A DNA stretch of 64,000 nucleotides from Sphingobacteriaceae bacterium (GTDB taxonomy: Bacteria > Bacteroidota > Bacteroidia > Sphingobacteriales > Sphingobacteriaceae). The stretch is from assembly GCA_017745075.1 (NCBI GenBank), contig JAGIAD010000029.1, forward strand, positions 496,001-560,000. The letters are read 5' to 3'. The position numbers were made by a program, and so were the translations under genes. The notes beneath the pieces were generated by a model that saw only the letters and a program-made list of their open reading frames with translations, did not search any database and was not told the origin of the DNA. This document shows positions 1-9,974 of this stretch, one piece after another. Every line of letters begins with the position of its first letter. Position 1 is the stretch's first letter.

Positions 1-191
1 CCTAAGTTTAAACGGGTTTTGAATGCCATTGTAGTAAAATTTTAAATGTTTTTGAAAAATGAAATAGTTTTTTGCTGAGCGCATAGCGGTTGGCGTTTTA
101 TTTATCTAAACCCTCAACTCTCCTCTCTAAACTGCTTAGAGGTTAGTTGGTTAGCGTTTCCTTAAACCCCAAACCTTACGCCTTAAGCCTA

Positions 192-587
192 CTAGGCTTT
201 CGGCCAATCGTTAAGGTGTTCCGCGTTTCCTAACTTGAGTTTCCTCGCTGAAATCTGGAATTTCAGTGTCATAGGGTGATCGCCAACAATGTTTATCCCT
301 TCGGAATATTTAACAATGTAACCATCCTCGAAGTTTACTTCTTTCATTTTGGCATCTTCCTCTGTTTTCTTGATCAGAAGTGTTCCGGTAATAGGTTTGT
401 ATTGGTTGTTTACCATCGCTTCGATAATTGAGGTGTCTTCGGTTGATTCGATCTCAATGTCGATGGTACCGCCGTAAACTCCGGAAGAGGGTCTTCCCTT
501 AGCATCTACATCGCGGTTTAACGCATAGGCACAATGAAGTACATCGTACTCCTTGCCTGAAAAGTTTAATCTAGCTTTGAAAGCCAT
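192..587 (-). CDS. tssD: T6SS tube protein TssD (Hcp)
   Basis: 131-residue protein recognised as the Bacteroidota TssD/Hcp type. It begins MAFKARLNFSGKEYDV and has the beta-rich body with the short NDWPKA tail usual for this family. Hcp hexamers stack into the inner tube that is expelled when the TssBC sheath contracts. It has no signal peptide, as expected for a cytoplasmic protein exported by the machine. It lies on the same strand as the tssB-tssC run but beyond a terminator and a reductase gene, with its own 329-bp upstream gap, so it is probably transcribed separately at a high level. Family assignment is by motif recognition and fits the neighbouring genes well. Confidence 0.88.
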   Translation of the reverse strand: MAFKARLNFSGKEYDVLHCAYALNRDVDAKGRPSSGVYGGTIDIEIESTEDTSIIEAMVNNQYKPITGTLLIKKTEEDAKMKEVNFEDGYIVKYSEGINIVGDHPMTLKFQISARKLKLGNAEHLNDWPKA

Positions 588-916
588 AGTTTTAAAATTT
601 AAAGGTTAAAAAAATTGAAATTTTGTAGCCTCCGCTACCGGAAAGATTAAAACAAATATCAGACCAAATAACACCCTTTTGAGTTTATTGCAGGGTAATA
701 GATAAAAATCTAAAAAACAGCACTTGTATTTAATCGCCTAAAAAATGCAATTCTACTGTTTATTTTTGCGGCAAATACGGGAAAAATTACTGACGTATCT
801 TTTGTGTTACATTCCGAGCGCTCCCAGATGTATAGCATACAACTGTAGCAATTTACCCCAAAGTGTAGCACTTTAGGACAAAGTTTAATATGATAATCAG
901 TTTATATGCAGAAAGA
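588..916 (-). promoter_or_regulatory. Intergenic region holding the tssD leader and promoter
   Basis: This 329-bp AT-rich gap separates tssD from the upstream reductase on the same strand. No ORF of convincing composition was seen. It should contain the tssD promoter, but no unambiguous -33/-7 pair could be picked out on the minus strand. Confidence 0.35.
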
Positions 917-1489
917 TCAGATCAGTTGTGCACCAAATTTTTCCATCTTATTCAGCCATTTCTGGCTGTAATGGTTTTCAAGCGAATGTAACTCGCCAAT
1001 GGTATTGGTAAGCACCGGACTCATTCTACATTTTTCGAATACTGCTTTTTTAATGGAAAGGTAAGTTGTTTTCTTATTGGCCTTCCATTCTTTAAAAGTT
1101 GCTTCGTCTAATATAGACACAATTCTTGCTGAGCGGCCACTAAAATTATTATTGATGTTCTGCTGTTGCGTGTTAAAAATCTGATCGGGCATAAAAAGGC
1201 GATCGAAAAAGCCTTTAATTTTGGCCGGAATATGGTCTACATATACCGGGCAAAAAAGTACCACATGATTGCTTTGCCTGATGGCCGTTAAAGCCTTTTG
1301 GAGGTCGGGCTCCAGCTCGGCAATCTGCCTGTTATTGAACAACTTGTTCGAGTTGAAAATCAGGTCGATAATGGCCAGCTCTCTCACTGTTGCACCAACG
1401 CTTTCTGCCCCTTGCTTGTAGGCATTAATCAGGAAATTTGTAGATGCGTTTTTTTCAATATCCCCATTCAGGATAAGTACTTGCTTCAT
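917..1489 (-). CDS. NAD(P)H-dependent FMN reductase-like flavodoxin-fold protein
   Basis: 190-residue flavodoxin-fold protein. The N-terminal strand MKQVLILNGD leads into a phosphate-loop region. The segment PVYVDHIPAKIKGFFDR near residues 90-105 matches the P-Y-x(n)-P-A-x-(L/I)-K-G-x(2)-D-R signature of NAD(P)H:quinone/FMN reductases. It probably reduces flavin or quinone in the cytoplasm. It sits between tssC and tssD on the same strand, but a strong terminator separates it from tssC, so a role in secretion is not implied. The exact substrate cannot be told from sequence. Confidence 0.7.
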   Translation of the reverse strand: MKQVLILNGDIEKNASTNFLINAYKQGAESVGATVRELAIIDLIFNSNKLFNNRQIAELEPDLQKALTAIRQSNHVVLFCPVYVDHIPAKIKGFFDRLFMPDQIFNTQQQNINNNFSGRSARIVSILDEATFKEWKANKKTTYLSIKKAVFEKCRMSPVLTNTIGELHSLENHYSQKWLNKMEKFGAQLI

Positions 1490-1565
1490 TTTTTTTGATT
1501 AATCTGATCTGGCCGATGCGTTACAAAATTATAAAGAATTTGTTAAGTGTACGCATATCCCATAA

Positions 1566-1593
1566 AAAAACCCAACGCAAGCGTTGGGTTTTT
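1566..1593 (-). terminator. Strong intrinsic terminator after tssC
   Basis: A perfect inverted repeat, AAAAACCCAACGC (1566-1578) and its complement (1581-1593), is separated by two bases and has A/T tracts on both sides. It could stop transcription in either direction. It lies 18 bp past the tssC stop and ends the tssO-to-tssC run. Confidence 0.85.
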
Positions 1594-1611
1594 ATTTCAG
1601 TTATCAAAAAA

Positions 1612-3000
1612 TTACTGCTGGTTATACTCTGAACTCCAGGTTGTATTTTCATCTTCTCCTTTATGACCATCGAGTTTTACTACGAAGCTCTTAGCCGGAA
1701 AATACGGGGTAATATGAATATCAAGATGGATCCTGTCTTTCTGTTGTTCATCTCTTTCGAAACGCATGATCTTAAATCTTTCGATCAACCGGTCGGCTCC
1801 CTGGATACCATCCAGGAATTTTACAATCTGGCCACGAAGATCCTGTTCCGTTTTAGAAGTCCAGTTTTCAAAGGCTCTCCTGTTCAGGAAATCGAACAAT
1901 ACTTTGGTTATATAATCGAATACACGTACTACTGAATAGGTTTGCAAACCAATGTTGTCGCCGTTGAATAATGTTTTAGCAGAGAATGCCATTACTTTAC
2001 CGTACTCATTTACCATAGGAACCAGACCTACCCTTTCTAAATGAGAAATTTCGCTTTTCTTTAAATCGAACTTCACTCCATCTACTTCGTTAATGGCACC
2101 GTGTTTTTTACCGGCTGTAACCTGCGACATCAGGGTATAGTACATTTTTCCTGCAAGTGCAGCAGAACCCGGTACGGTAAGATCATCTTCTTCGCCAACT
2201 TCGGCAATTTTGCCACGGCCTACCAACCAGTTACAGGTCATGATTACGTTAGATCTGAAAGCATCGCCACCTGTGAAATTGGCTGCTGTAAACAGGTCGA
2301 GCACATCATCAGGTTGATCAAGATCGGCGAAATCGGTTACCAGCATGGCTTTATTGTTGTGCGCAATTTTTGCCCATCTTTCCAATACCTTGTTAGACCC
2401 CATATAACCTGGCACCACCATTAGCGAGTAGTTATTGCGAAGATCCAAACGATCGTAATTCTGCTTTAACTCATCATCTACATATTCGATAAAACGTGGG
2501 TTATCCAAATCCTTAATCTGATCCATTGATGCATTTAACAGCACCACATTTTTAAGTTTATCAGATTCGGTATTTTTATAGAACAAATGAACCGAGCGGT
2601 AAGCCTGTTCTAGTTCTCTTGTGCTTTCTAAAGCGGTTGCAATATTTTTATTCAGATTTTCTTCGGCAGCGTTCAGCTTTTCTGTACTTTTTTCTACCAT
2701 ATCAGCCACCGAGCTGGAAGATTCAAGTACATCAATCCAAAGCTGGATTTTCTTTTTCAGCTCTTCGCGTTCTTTCTTTTTCTCATCGCCTGTTAAAAAG
2801 ATCTGCTTACGCGCTTTCCTTTCGGGGTTTAAATTCTGAAGACCATCAACTGTTGCTTCAAGCAGATCGAAACCGCCAACGCGGGCCAGTTTCTCCAAAT
2901 TATCTTTTAGCGCAGTTTTTTCAACGGTTCTTGTTTCAGCGGGTTTAAAACCGGCCTGGGCTGTATTTTCTTCTGTTTTTAATTCTTGAGGATTTGACAT
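1612..3000 (-). CDS. tssC: T6SS contractile sheath large subunit TssC
   Basis: 462-residue sheath protein. The N-terminal third is charged and helical. The core contains the segment VVPGYMGSNKVLERWAKIA and a C-terminal ITPYFPAKSFVVKLDG block, typical of the TssC/VipB family of the Bacteroidota subtype, where the conserved core is followed by a short tail. TssC pairs with TssB to form the contractile sheath around the Hcp tube. The gene follows tssB by 17 bp and is the last of the minus-strand structural run, just before a strong terminator. Co-occurrence with TssB and ClpV supports the assignment. Confidence 0.9.
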   Translation of the reverse strand: MSNPQELKTEENTAQAGFKPAETRTVEKTALKDNLEKLARVGGFDLLEATVDGLQNLNPERKARKQIFLTGDEKKKEREELKKKIQLWIDVLESSSSVADMVEKSTEKLNAAEENLNKNIATALESTRELEQAYRSVHLFYKNTESDKLKNVVLLNASMDQIKDLDNPRFIEYVDDELKQNYDRLDLRNNYSLMVVPGYMGSNKVLERWAKIAHNNKAMLVTDFADLDQPDDVLDLFTAANFTGGDAFRSNVIMTCNWLVGRGKIAEVGEEDDLTVPGSAALAGKMYYTLMSQVTAGKKHGAINEVDGVKFDLKKSEISHLERVGLVPMVNEYGKVMAFSAKTLFNGDNIGLQTYSVVRVFDYITKVLFDFLNRRAFENWTSKTEQDLRGQIVKFLDGIQGADRLIERFKIMRFERDEQQKDRIHLDIHITPYFPAKSFVVKLDGHKGEDENTTWSSEYNQQ

Positions 3001-3017
3001 GTTTTTCAGCGTTTAGA

Positions 3018-3464
3018 TTATTTATTCTGCTCCAATTCGTCAACAAAGTTTTTCAAAGCGCTGATAAAGGCCGTTTTAGTTTCCTCATCATCAAGCGTAG
3101 CTTTTAGGGTTTTGTTTGATTTTAATTGCTTAATTACATTAAGAGACATTTCTCTTTCGATGTTTACATTGGTAAGATAGTTACTTTGGTTGATGATGTT
3201 TTTCACACCAAAATCGCCCAGATCGTTAAAGTTGAGCGTTTCGCCAACCGTAGATCCATCCTGTTTCTCGAAAGCTACTTTCACATTGGGTTTATAATGT
3301 TCAAATACTTCCTTTACTGTTTTAAGCCCTTCAACTTTCTCTGGTTTGATGGGATCATTATCAGTAAGTTTTTGTACAAAAAGCGTTTTATTGTGGGCTA
3401 TTTCTGCGAAAGCTTCTGAGGTGTCAATTTTCCGCTCGTTACCACCAATTTCATAATTAAACAT
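3018..3464 (-). CDS. tssB: T6SS contractile sheath small subunit TssB
   Basis: 148-residue protein beginning MFNYEIGGNERKIDTSEAFA, with the segment FNDLGDFGVKNIINQS near residues 78-93. This matches the TssB/VipA core, where a beta strand is followed by helices that bind TssC. It is cytoplasmic, with no signal peptide or membrane segment. It lies 57 bp after tssH and 17 bp before tssC on the same strand, so the three are probably co-transcribed. The C terminus is acidic and helical. Confidence 0.87.
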   Translation of the reverse strand: MFNYEIGGNERKIDTSEAFAEIAHNKTLFVQKLTDNDPIKPEKVEGLKTVKEVFEHYKPNVKVAFEKQDGSTVGETLNFNDLGDFGVKNIINQSNYLTNVNIEREMSLNVIKQLKSNKTLKATLDDEETKTAFISALKNFVDELEQNK

Positions 3465-3521
3465 AGTATGTAGATTTAGGTTTACGATTTATTTTTTTAT
3501 AATATAATAATTATTAACGTT

Positions 3522-6038
3522 TTAACTCAATTTTTGTTCTAATATTGCCGTTTCCGGCTGAATAATACTCCATTCCAGCCGATCTTCTTCAGCATTTTTG
3601 CTTACTACAATCTTCGAACCCTTTTTAAGCTCGCCCGAAATGATGTATTTCGAAATCGGACGACGAAGCAAGTTACGGATTACTGCCGATAACTGCCTTG
3701 CCCCGTATTTAGGTGTAAAACCATCCAATGCAATCATTTTCTTGGCATCTTCAGCAATTTCAAATTCGATTCCCATTTTATTGAGCGACTGCACTAAACT
3801 GCTTAACTGGATCTCGAAAATGCGTACCACATTGTTTTCATTAATCGGAGCGAAAGGAACGATTTCGGATATCCTCGCCAAAAACTCCGGCCTGAAATGA
3901 CCTGCCATTACCTCCATCAGCTGGTTAGAAGCCGGAATAACGCCTTTATCAATCTGTTCAGCAATCCATTCGCTACCTATATTTGAGGTAAACAGAATGA
4001 GCGAATTGCTAAAATCTCCTTCTTTGCCCAAACGGTCGTGCATATGCCCTTCATCCAGAATCTGTAAGAAAGTATCAAAAACAGATGGGTGTGCTTTTTC
4101 AATCTCATCAAAAAGCAGTACGGAGTATGGCTGTTGCCTGATCTTGTTTACCAGTAAACCGCCTTCTTCGTAACCTACATAACCCGGAGGCGCTCCATAA
4201 AGCAATGCCGCACTGTGTTCTTCTTTAAACTCAGACATGTCAAAGCGGATCATGGCCTTTTCATCATTAAACAAAAATTCGGCAATTGATTTGGCAAGTT
4301 CGGTTTTACCTGTTCCGGTTGGTCCCAATAAAAAGAACGAACCAATTGGTTGTCCCTTTTTATTCAATCCGCTACGCGATTCCAGAATAGCATCTGATAC
4401 GGCTTTAAGTGCCTGATCCTGCCCTACCACACGTTTCTTCAGGTATTGCTCCATATTGAGCAGTTTTTCCTTTTCTCCTGCCTGCAGTTTTCCCATCGGG
4501 ATTCCTGTTTTATAAGCCACTATAGAAGCAATATCCTGCTTGGTGATGCGCTCGCTTTTTTCGGATGCATATTTTTTCAGCTCCTGAAGATTACTATCGA
4601 TATAGCCCTCATATTCATCGGCTGTTTCGAAAGTATCGGTTTGTGTTTCATCAGTTAAACGGCCCAACAATACCGGACTTAATTTATTCTGAAGTAAAGC
4701 GTAAAGCCATTTATATTCCGCAAATTTCTCGGCTTCTGATTGTTCTGTACTGGCCTTTAATGCGGTTAAATCTGCTTCCAGGCCTTCAATTACCTGATCA
4801 GAAGTATCGTTCATCATTTTCATGGCGGCCATTGTCCTGTCGAGCAGATCGAATGCAGAATCTGGCAACCGCCTGTCTTTCATATAACGTTTGGCCAGGC
4901 GCACACATTCGCCAAGTGCATCTGGCTCAATACTCAGGTTGTGGTGCTCCTCATATTTTACAGCCAGTTTCTGAAGCATTTTCGTAGTGCTTTCTTCATT
5001 TGGCTCGTTTACCTGCAACACCTCGAAACGCCTGCTAAAAGCCTGTTCCGGTTCAATTATTTTACGGTATTCATCAATGGTTGTGGCACCGATTACGGTT
5101 ATTTCGCCACGGGCCAGTTCTGGTTTTAATAAATTACCGATACCTGCACCCAATGGTCCTTTGCTATCCAGCAGGGTGTGAATTTCATCAATAAAAAGTA
5201 CCGCTTTTTCAAACTGCTTAATTTCTTTGATGATATTTTTAAGGCGGTCTTCTATTTCTCCCTTATATGAGGCACCTGCGATTAGAGAACCGAGGTCGAG
5301 CTCAAAAAGTTGAACGGGTTTTAAACTTTCGGGTACGCTCTGATTTACAATATCGATCGCAAAACCATCTACCAATGCAGTTTTTCCCACGCCTGCATCT
5401 CCTGTAAGAATTACATTAGGTTTAGTACGGCGGCAAAGGATTTCCATCATTTGCCTGGTTTCCTTATCCCGTCCGATAATAGCGTCGGTTTTACCTTCCC
5501 GTACCATCTGTAAACGATCGAGGCAATATTTATACAGCGCATTGCCCGTACTTTTGTTTTCAGTAGCCGATGCACTTTTTTCAGGTGCAACAACTCTCGA
5601 GATTTCTTCGTCTTTTACATAAAGGTCTAAAATTTCGCGTTCTTTAATCGGGAACGATTTTAACTGATCGGGTTGAAAGCCGATACCTGGTTTTGCCAAT
5701 GCGGTTAATACACAAACCGGCGTAATTAAATCAAGGCCAAGCTTAATGCGCACATTATCTGCTTCTTCGAATATGACGGCAATTTCCGGCGCCCCGCTTA
5801 CACTATCAGTCAGGCCTGCCGATTTTGACAGTTCATCAATGCGCACTTCTGCCCATTCGCTGATATACTCTTCATCTTTTCCTATAGAAGCAATGAACGA
5901 GCGCAACCCCACATCCTTGTGCATTAATCCTTTGAGCAGATGCGCTGCAGAAAAGACTTCATTTCTGTATTCTTTAGCCAGCGATTGTGCAATGTGCAGG
6001 GCTGTTTTTACCGATTCGCTTAAATTTGTTACTGCCAT
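3522..6038 (-). CDS. tssH: T6SS sheath-recycling AAA+ ATPase TssH (ClpV)
   Basis: 838-residue Clp/Hsp100 ATPase. An N-terminal Clp repeat domain (about 1-150) is followed by two AAA+ modules with Walker A motifs GDAGVGKT (213-220) and GPTGTGKT (572-579), each with a matching Walker B (LFIDEIHT and LLFDEIEK), and a Clp C-terminal domain. ClpV binds contracted TssBC sheath and unfolds it for reuse. Location beside tssB and tssC separates it from the housekeeping ClpB, as does a middle region shorter than the ClpB coiled coil. The ATG start gives a normal Clp N terminus. The gene begins 5 bp after the tssR stop codon. Confidence 0.93.
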   Translation of the reverse strand: MAVTNLSESVKTALHIAQSLAKEYRNEVFSAAHLLKGLMHKDVGLRSFIASIGKDEEYISEWAEVRIDELSKSAGLTDSVSGAPEIAVIFEEADNVRIKLGLDLITPVCVLTALAKPGIGFQPDQLKSFPIKEREILDLYVKDEEISRVVAPEKSASATENKSTGNALYKYCLDRLQMVREGKTDAIIGRDKETRQMMEILCRRTKPNVILTGDAGVGKTALVDGFAIDIVNQSVPESLKPVQLFELDLGSLIAGASYKGEIEDRLKNIIKEIKQFEKAVLFIDEIHTLLDSKGPLGAGIGNLLKPELARGEITVIGATTIDEYRKIIEPEQAFSRRFEVLQVNEPNEESTTKMLQKLAVKYEEHHNLSIEPDALGECVRLAKRYMKDRRLPDSAFDLLDRTMAAMKMMNDTSDQVIEGLEADLTALKASTEQSEAEKFAEYKWLYALLQNKLSPVLLGRLTDETQTDTFETADEYEGYIDSNLQELKKYASEKSERITKQDIASIVAYKTGIPMGKLQAGEKEKLLNMEQYLKKRVVGQDQALKAVSDAILESRSGLNKKGQPIGSFFLLGPTGTGKTELAKSIAEFLFNDEKAMIRFDMSEFKEEHSAALLYGAPPGYVGYEEGGLLVNKIRQQPYSVLLFDEIEKAHPSVFDTFLQILDEGHMHDRLGKEGDFSNSLILFTSNIGSEWIAEQIDKGVIPASNQLMEVMAGHFRPEFLARISEIVPFAPINENNVVRIFEIQLSSLVQSLNKMGIEFEIAEDAKKMIALDGFTPKYGARQLSAVIRNLLRRPISKYIISGELKKGSKIVVSKNAEEDRLEWSIIQPETAILEQKLS

Positions 6039-6043
6039 ATCCC

Positions 6044-8419
6044 TTAGTTGGTTGTAGGCAACACTGCCGGGTTAAAATTGTTTTCGGTGATGTAGTAATA
6101 TGTTTTACCGTTTGATACAAACTGCTGCTCAATCTGCGTTGCCCTTTTGATCTGTTGTACCGCCTGGTTCAATAATTTAATGTAATTCTCAAACTGATCT
6201 AAAGGCATTTTAGAATTATTCTTCAGATCTCTTACGGTATATTTAGCAAAAAATTCGTTATTTAAAGGTAGGCCGGTTACCAGTTTAATATAGTTGGTGA
6301 GGCTCATTGCTTTAATATCGCCGGATGATATTTTCATTCCCAATAACTGCTTAGGCATTCTCACATAGTTCTGAACCAGTTTGCTCCTGAAAGAAGATTG
6401 ATCCTGCTGAAGGTTTTGCCCCAGCATAATCGAAAACTCATCCACAATCTGTTTATACTCCATATTATTTAAAACAATGGCATATTGCAAAGTAGAACGG
6501 TTGTTTTTTACCACATCGGGCGATAAACTTGCTGTACTGTAATATTTAAATGCATTATGAGGCATGTGGTCTGCCACATCAGCGCCAACCGGCTCTGGTA
6601 AAAGGCTTTCTACATCGGCAGAAAGGTTTTTACGCGATATCCCTGTTAAACGGAATGCACTATCCAAAGAACTGATCTGTGTATAAATATCTGAATTGGT
6701 TTCTTTTACAAAACGGCGTAAAGCTATGGTCATGCTTTGGTTAGAGTTTACGGTTCCCTTAGTCGGAAAAACTACCCCACCCTGGATTAAGCTATTTTTT
6801 GGATAGTCAAGATAATAGGAAATCGAATCCTGTAAACTGGTATTATAAGGCTGGAAACTTTTTAAGCCCTCTCCCCTAACCATGGTATTTTTTCTGTATT
6901 CGGCAGAACGGATGGCCGATTCAGAAACCAGTTTACGCGACTGGATTACAAAATCGTTGAAAGACTGGTTAAAGTCGCTGTACACCTGCAAAGCCAAAAT
7001 GCGGGCATCAGCCAGTGCAACCTGTTCGCTCAACTCATTAATCAGGTAGTTATTTGTACCACCGTTATTTCCGGTGCTTCCAATCAGCACAATTAAATTG
7101 GTTTCGTTCTTTTTTGTTTTGAATAAGTTAATACCGGCTTTTATTGCACTAAATACGGGTTGTTCGGAAATTTCGCCATTGCATCTTAATGTATTTTTCG
7201 CCTGGTTAGACAGGAAAGTCATCAATTGCCTGTAATCATCCTGAATAGGGCTTACAAAAATTCCTTTCAACGCGCAGCCATTTTCACCACGGTATACTAC
7301 ACCACCATAATTTACTTTTGTGCCTTTACCGAAATCGCCCATGATATTTTCAAAGGAAGCAATGGTATTGGTCATTCCTGAAAGATATTTCGTCATCGGA
7401 CTTCCTCCATCTACTACAAAAACAACATTTACCTTTGTTTTATTTTTGCGCAAATTCAGGTAATCCTGATAAGAAAGGGCCGAACCATTAATGGTTAGTA
7501 TCTTATTGTCTTTCTTGTTATAAACATCGGCAGCAACACCCACGGCGTAGGCACCTGCATCATCTGAAACTACAGGTACACTTCTTAAGATCAGGTTTTC
7601 TCTTGGCAACAACGGATCTATCACGAAGCTTGTTCCTTTGTCAATTCCATTTTTAATGGCTGTTGAGGTAGAATCGTCCTTATCATAATCGCCCGGTTTA
7701 ACGGAAGTAATGTATAAACGGTCGCCCCAGCTATGAACGGCTTCTGAAGAAACCCAGCCATAAATACTTTTTAAGGCGGTATCGGCAACCAGCTGGTCAT
7801 CAGAACCAATCAGGTATTTTTTGCCGTCTTCTGATTTTTTATAGATATAGGTAATTTCGTGCAAACGTACTTTTGTTCTCCGATCTTTAAGTTCGGGTGT
7901 ATTGTAAACCAAAATAGAATCGGTAGTATCGAAATAAAATTTAGGCTCGGTTAACGCATTTTTTCCGTTAATAATACCAATAGCCTTTTCTGCATAGCCG
8001 GTTTTTTGGTTGGAGAAGGCTCGTTGCCATAAAAGCAGTTTAGATTTTGCGATCCAGCCATAACTAATGGCACTTTTTTTATCGTTGATCTTCCTTCCCC
8101 TGATCATACCAGCTTTATATTTAATGAGTTTCAGGTAACCATTTTCTTCTTTAGAAACATAAAAGGGTTCCATGAAACTGATTTTTTTCATAATCAGACT
8201 TCCACCTGGTGCGGTAGTGGTATAATTATCTTCCCTGTCTGAAAAAACAATCCAGGGTAAACTGCTTGAGCTGGTACTTTCGTTAATATTGATTGATTCT
8301 GCCGGCTTTTCGTACGATTTAGGCATGTACTTTACTTTTTTACCAAAAGATGCCGGAGACTGTGCATAGGCAAAAGATATTCCTAAAAACAGGATGATTA
8401 GGGCATAATATTTTTTCAT
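6044..8419 (-). CDS. tssR: T6SSiii periplasmic protein TssR with VWA-like domain
   Basis: About 791 residues when started at the ATG whose product begins MKKYYALIILFLGISFAYAQ, a clear type I signal peptide; an in-frame upstream ATG would add 21 unlikely residues. The middle carries KVNVVFVVDGGSPMTK, resembling a von Willebrand A beta strand with a MIDAS-like D-x-G-S turn. The architecture and position match TssR, one of the accessory proteins that replace the TssJLM membrane complex in Bacteroidota T6SSiii. It is expected in the periplasm, possibly linking peptidoglycan or outer membrane to the baseplate. It sits between tssP and tssH with short gaps. Confidence 0.8.
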   Translation of the reverse strand: MKKYYALIILFLGISFAYAQSPASFGKKVKYMPKSYEKPAESININESTSSSSLPWIVFSDREDNYTTTAPGGSLIMKKISFMEPFYVSKEENGYLKLIKYKAGMIRGRKINDKKSAISYGWIAKSKLLLWQRAFSNQKTGYAEKAIGIINGKNALTEPKFYFDTTDSILVYNTPELKDRRTKVRLHEITYIYKKSEDGKKYLIGSDDQLVADTALKSIYGWVSSEAVHSWGDRLYITSVKPGDYDKDDSTSTAIKNGIDKGTSFVIDPLLPRENLILRSVPVVSDDAGAYAVGVAADVYNKKDNKILTINGSALSYQDYLNLRKNKTKVNVVFVVDGGSPMTKYLSGMTNTIASFENIMGDFGKGTKVNYGGVVYRGENGCALKGIFVSPIQDDYRQLMTFLSNQAKNTLRCNGEISEQPVFSAIKAGINLFKTKKNETNLIVLIGSTGNNGGTNNYLINELSEQVALADARILALQVYSDFNQSFNDFVIQSRKLVSESAIRSAEYRKNTMVRGEGLKSFQPYNTSLQDSISYYLDYPKNSLIQGGVVFPTKGTVNSNQSMTIALRRFVKETNSDIYTQISSLDSAFRLTGISRKNLSADVESLLPEPVGADVADHMPHNAFKYYSTASLSPDVVKNNRSTLQYAIVLNNMEYKQIVDEFSIMLGQNLQQDQSSFRSKLVQNYVRMPKQLLGMKISSGDIKAMSLTNYIKLVTGLPLNNEFFAKYTVRDLKNNSKMPLDQFENYIKLLNQAVQQIKRATQIEQQFVSNGKTYYYITENNFNPAVLPTTN

Positions 8420-8459
8420 AATATGTAGATGAGCTTTAAAATTAGTGTAAGATGTTAAT

Positions 8460-9440
8460 CTATTTTGTTTTAGATGGCGCATCGGCGCTTGTTGCTGCTG
8501 CAGGCTGTGCCGTTGCCGAGTGTTGTTTAATATTTAATAAACTTGCACAGGTAGAGTTTGGCTTAATGGTTAACTGGGCTTCATCTACGGCAATTTCGCC
8601 TCCAAAAGTGAGGCCCATACAGTAAGAATAAATATCGGTCTGTTTTTTCTTCCCATTCATTTCTACATTAACCGTTACCTTTTCGTTACTGCACATGTAT
8701 TTGTTAATGAGGTAATAATAGTTGGAATTAAAATCAGCACCATTAGCTATGGCCTGAAGGCGTGCACGGATATCGTCGATGGTTTTACGTTCGCCATCGC
8801 CCGGAGCAACCAGGTCTTGAACGATTTCGGCATTAGGATCCGTAATCAATATGTTTAAGAATGCAGGTTTACGGCTTTTATCTGAGCGCAGGCGAACCAC
8901 ATATTTACCCGGAGTACGGTAGGTATAAAGGGCTGTTTTCCCCTTAACATCTACGCGGCCGGTTTCGCCGAAAGACCACTCAAATTCTTTGCCTTCGCCA
9001 TCGCCTTCCAGCCTGATTTCTTCATTAACCAAACCTGCTGTTGGCCCGCTGATGGTAAGTACACTATCTACCACAGGCGTATGCACGGTATCACGCACGG
9101 TTACCGGGAATTCCTGGCGGAGTTCGCCATCAACCGTTAAACGTACAATGTAGGTATCGGGCTTGGTGTAATGATAAGAACCGGTTTTAGTAGTTGCTTT
9201 TTCACCATTTCCGAACTCCCATAACCATTTTGTGGCCTTAGGTGTATTATCGGTGAATACTAAATCTTCATTTAAATAAATTTCATCCTTGAGGATTCTC
9301 GCATCAATGGTTCGTTTTTCGAATAATGAACTCTTAAATAAGAAAATCAGGCCTGTTAAAAGCAGTACAGCGAGTAAGATGTAGAGAATAACGTAGCCTT
9401 GCGAATTTGAATTAACTTGCTTGGTGTTTGAGCTTGACAT
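8460..9440 (-). CDS. tssP: T6SSiii membrane-anchored PKD-domain protein TssP
   Basis: 326 residues. A single N-terminal membrane anchor (about 15-35, GYVILYILLAVLLLTGLIFLF region) is followed by two PKD-like beta sandwiches with the W-x-(F)-G-x-G core (WLWEFGNGE and FEWSFGET), each ending in a Y-x-V-R-L strand. A C-terminal domain contains conserved Cys residues and an Ala/Ser-rich tail. This matches TssP, a component specific to T6SSiii. The PKD domains should lie in the periplasm. It is 40 bp upstream of tssR and 33 bp downstream of the tssO-like gene. The letter is inferred from architecture and order. Confidence 0.72.
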   Translation of the reverse strand: MSSSNTKQVNSNSQGYVILYILLAVLLLTGLIFLFKSSLFEKRTIDARILKDEIYLNEDLVFTDNTPKATKWLWEFGNGEKATTKTGSYHYTKPDTYIVRLTVDGELRQEFPVTVRDTVHTPVVDSVLTISGPTAGLVNEEIRLEGDGEGKEFEWSFGETGRVDVKGKTALYTYRTPGKYVVRLRSDKSRKPAFLNILITDPNAEIVQDLVAPGDGERKTIDDIRARLQAIANGADFNSNYYYLINKYMCSNEKVTVNVEMNGKKKQTDIYSYCMGLTFGGEIAVDEAQLTIKPNSTCASLLNIKQHSATAQPAAATSADAPSKTK

Positions 9441-9473
9441 AGGTAGCGTTTTTTATAGGTGTTAGTGTTATAT

Positions 9474-9965
9474 TTATCTGGCAGATATCGTTTGCTGTAA
9501 CTGACGCCTGTTGGTAATACAATCGTCTAATTGTCTTTTGTGCAGTTCTATATCTGTAATGTTTCTGTTTTGTTCTTGTCTGTCATAAAATAACCTGTCG
9601 TAAAGCTGGGCAGTTTGAACAAAGATCTTGTATCTCGAATCTGAGGCTTTACGGTCAAAAGCTGCCCTGATTGATCCTAATGAGTTTTGGATATCGTTTT
9701 TCAGGAAAACAGCCTGTACATTGGGGTTATAACGCGTAATTTGTTTGTAGGTGGTATCAATTGTTGGAGAAGTTTCTCTCACCATGTTTTCAAATGCTTC
9801 ATTTTCATTGATCTTAACCTCGAGCTCTTCTTTAGAGATTTCATACCTCGATTGATCACTGTAAAAAATTCCAAAACTTAAGAGCCCGACTGTAAAAACA
9901 AACAGCGCTGTAAAAAACAGGAATTGTTCACGTCGCTCTTTTATACTTAACTTTATCATAATCAT
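9474..9965 (-). CDS. tssO: T6SSiii transmembrane protein TssO
   Basis: 163 residues with one N-terminal transmembrane helix (about 14-34, FLFFTALFVFTVGLLSFGIF) followed by a helical, charged extracytoplasmic region and a coiled-coil-like C terminus. This is the size and layout of TssO, a bitopic inner-membrane component of T6SSiii. It lies between tssP and a second gene of the same architecture, 9 bp away, in one run. No lipobox is present, which argues against its being the lipoprotein TssQ. The start may be either of two close Met codons. Confidence 0.65.
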   Translation of the reverse strand: MIMIKLSIKERREQFLFFTALFVFTVGLLSFGIFYSDQSRYEISKEELEVKINENEAFENMVRETSPTIDTTYKQITRYNPNVQAVFLKNDIQNSLGSIRAAFDRKASDSRYKIFVQTAQLYDRLFYDRQEQNRNITDIELHKRQLDDCITNRRQLQQTISAR

Positions 9966-9974
9966 TAATTATCG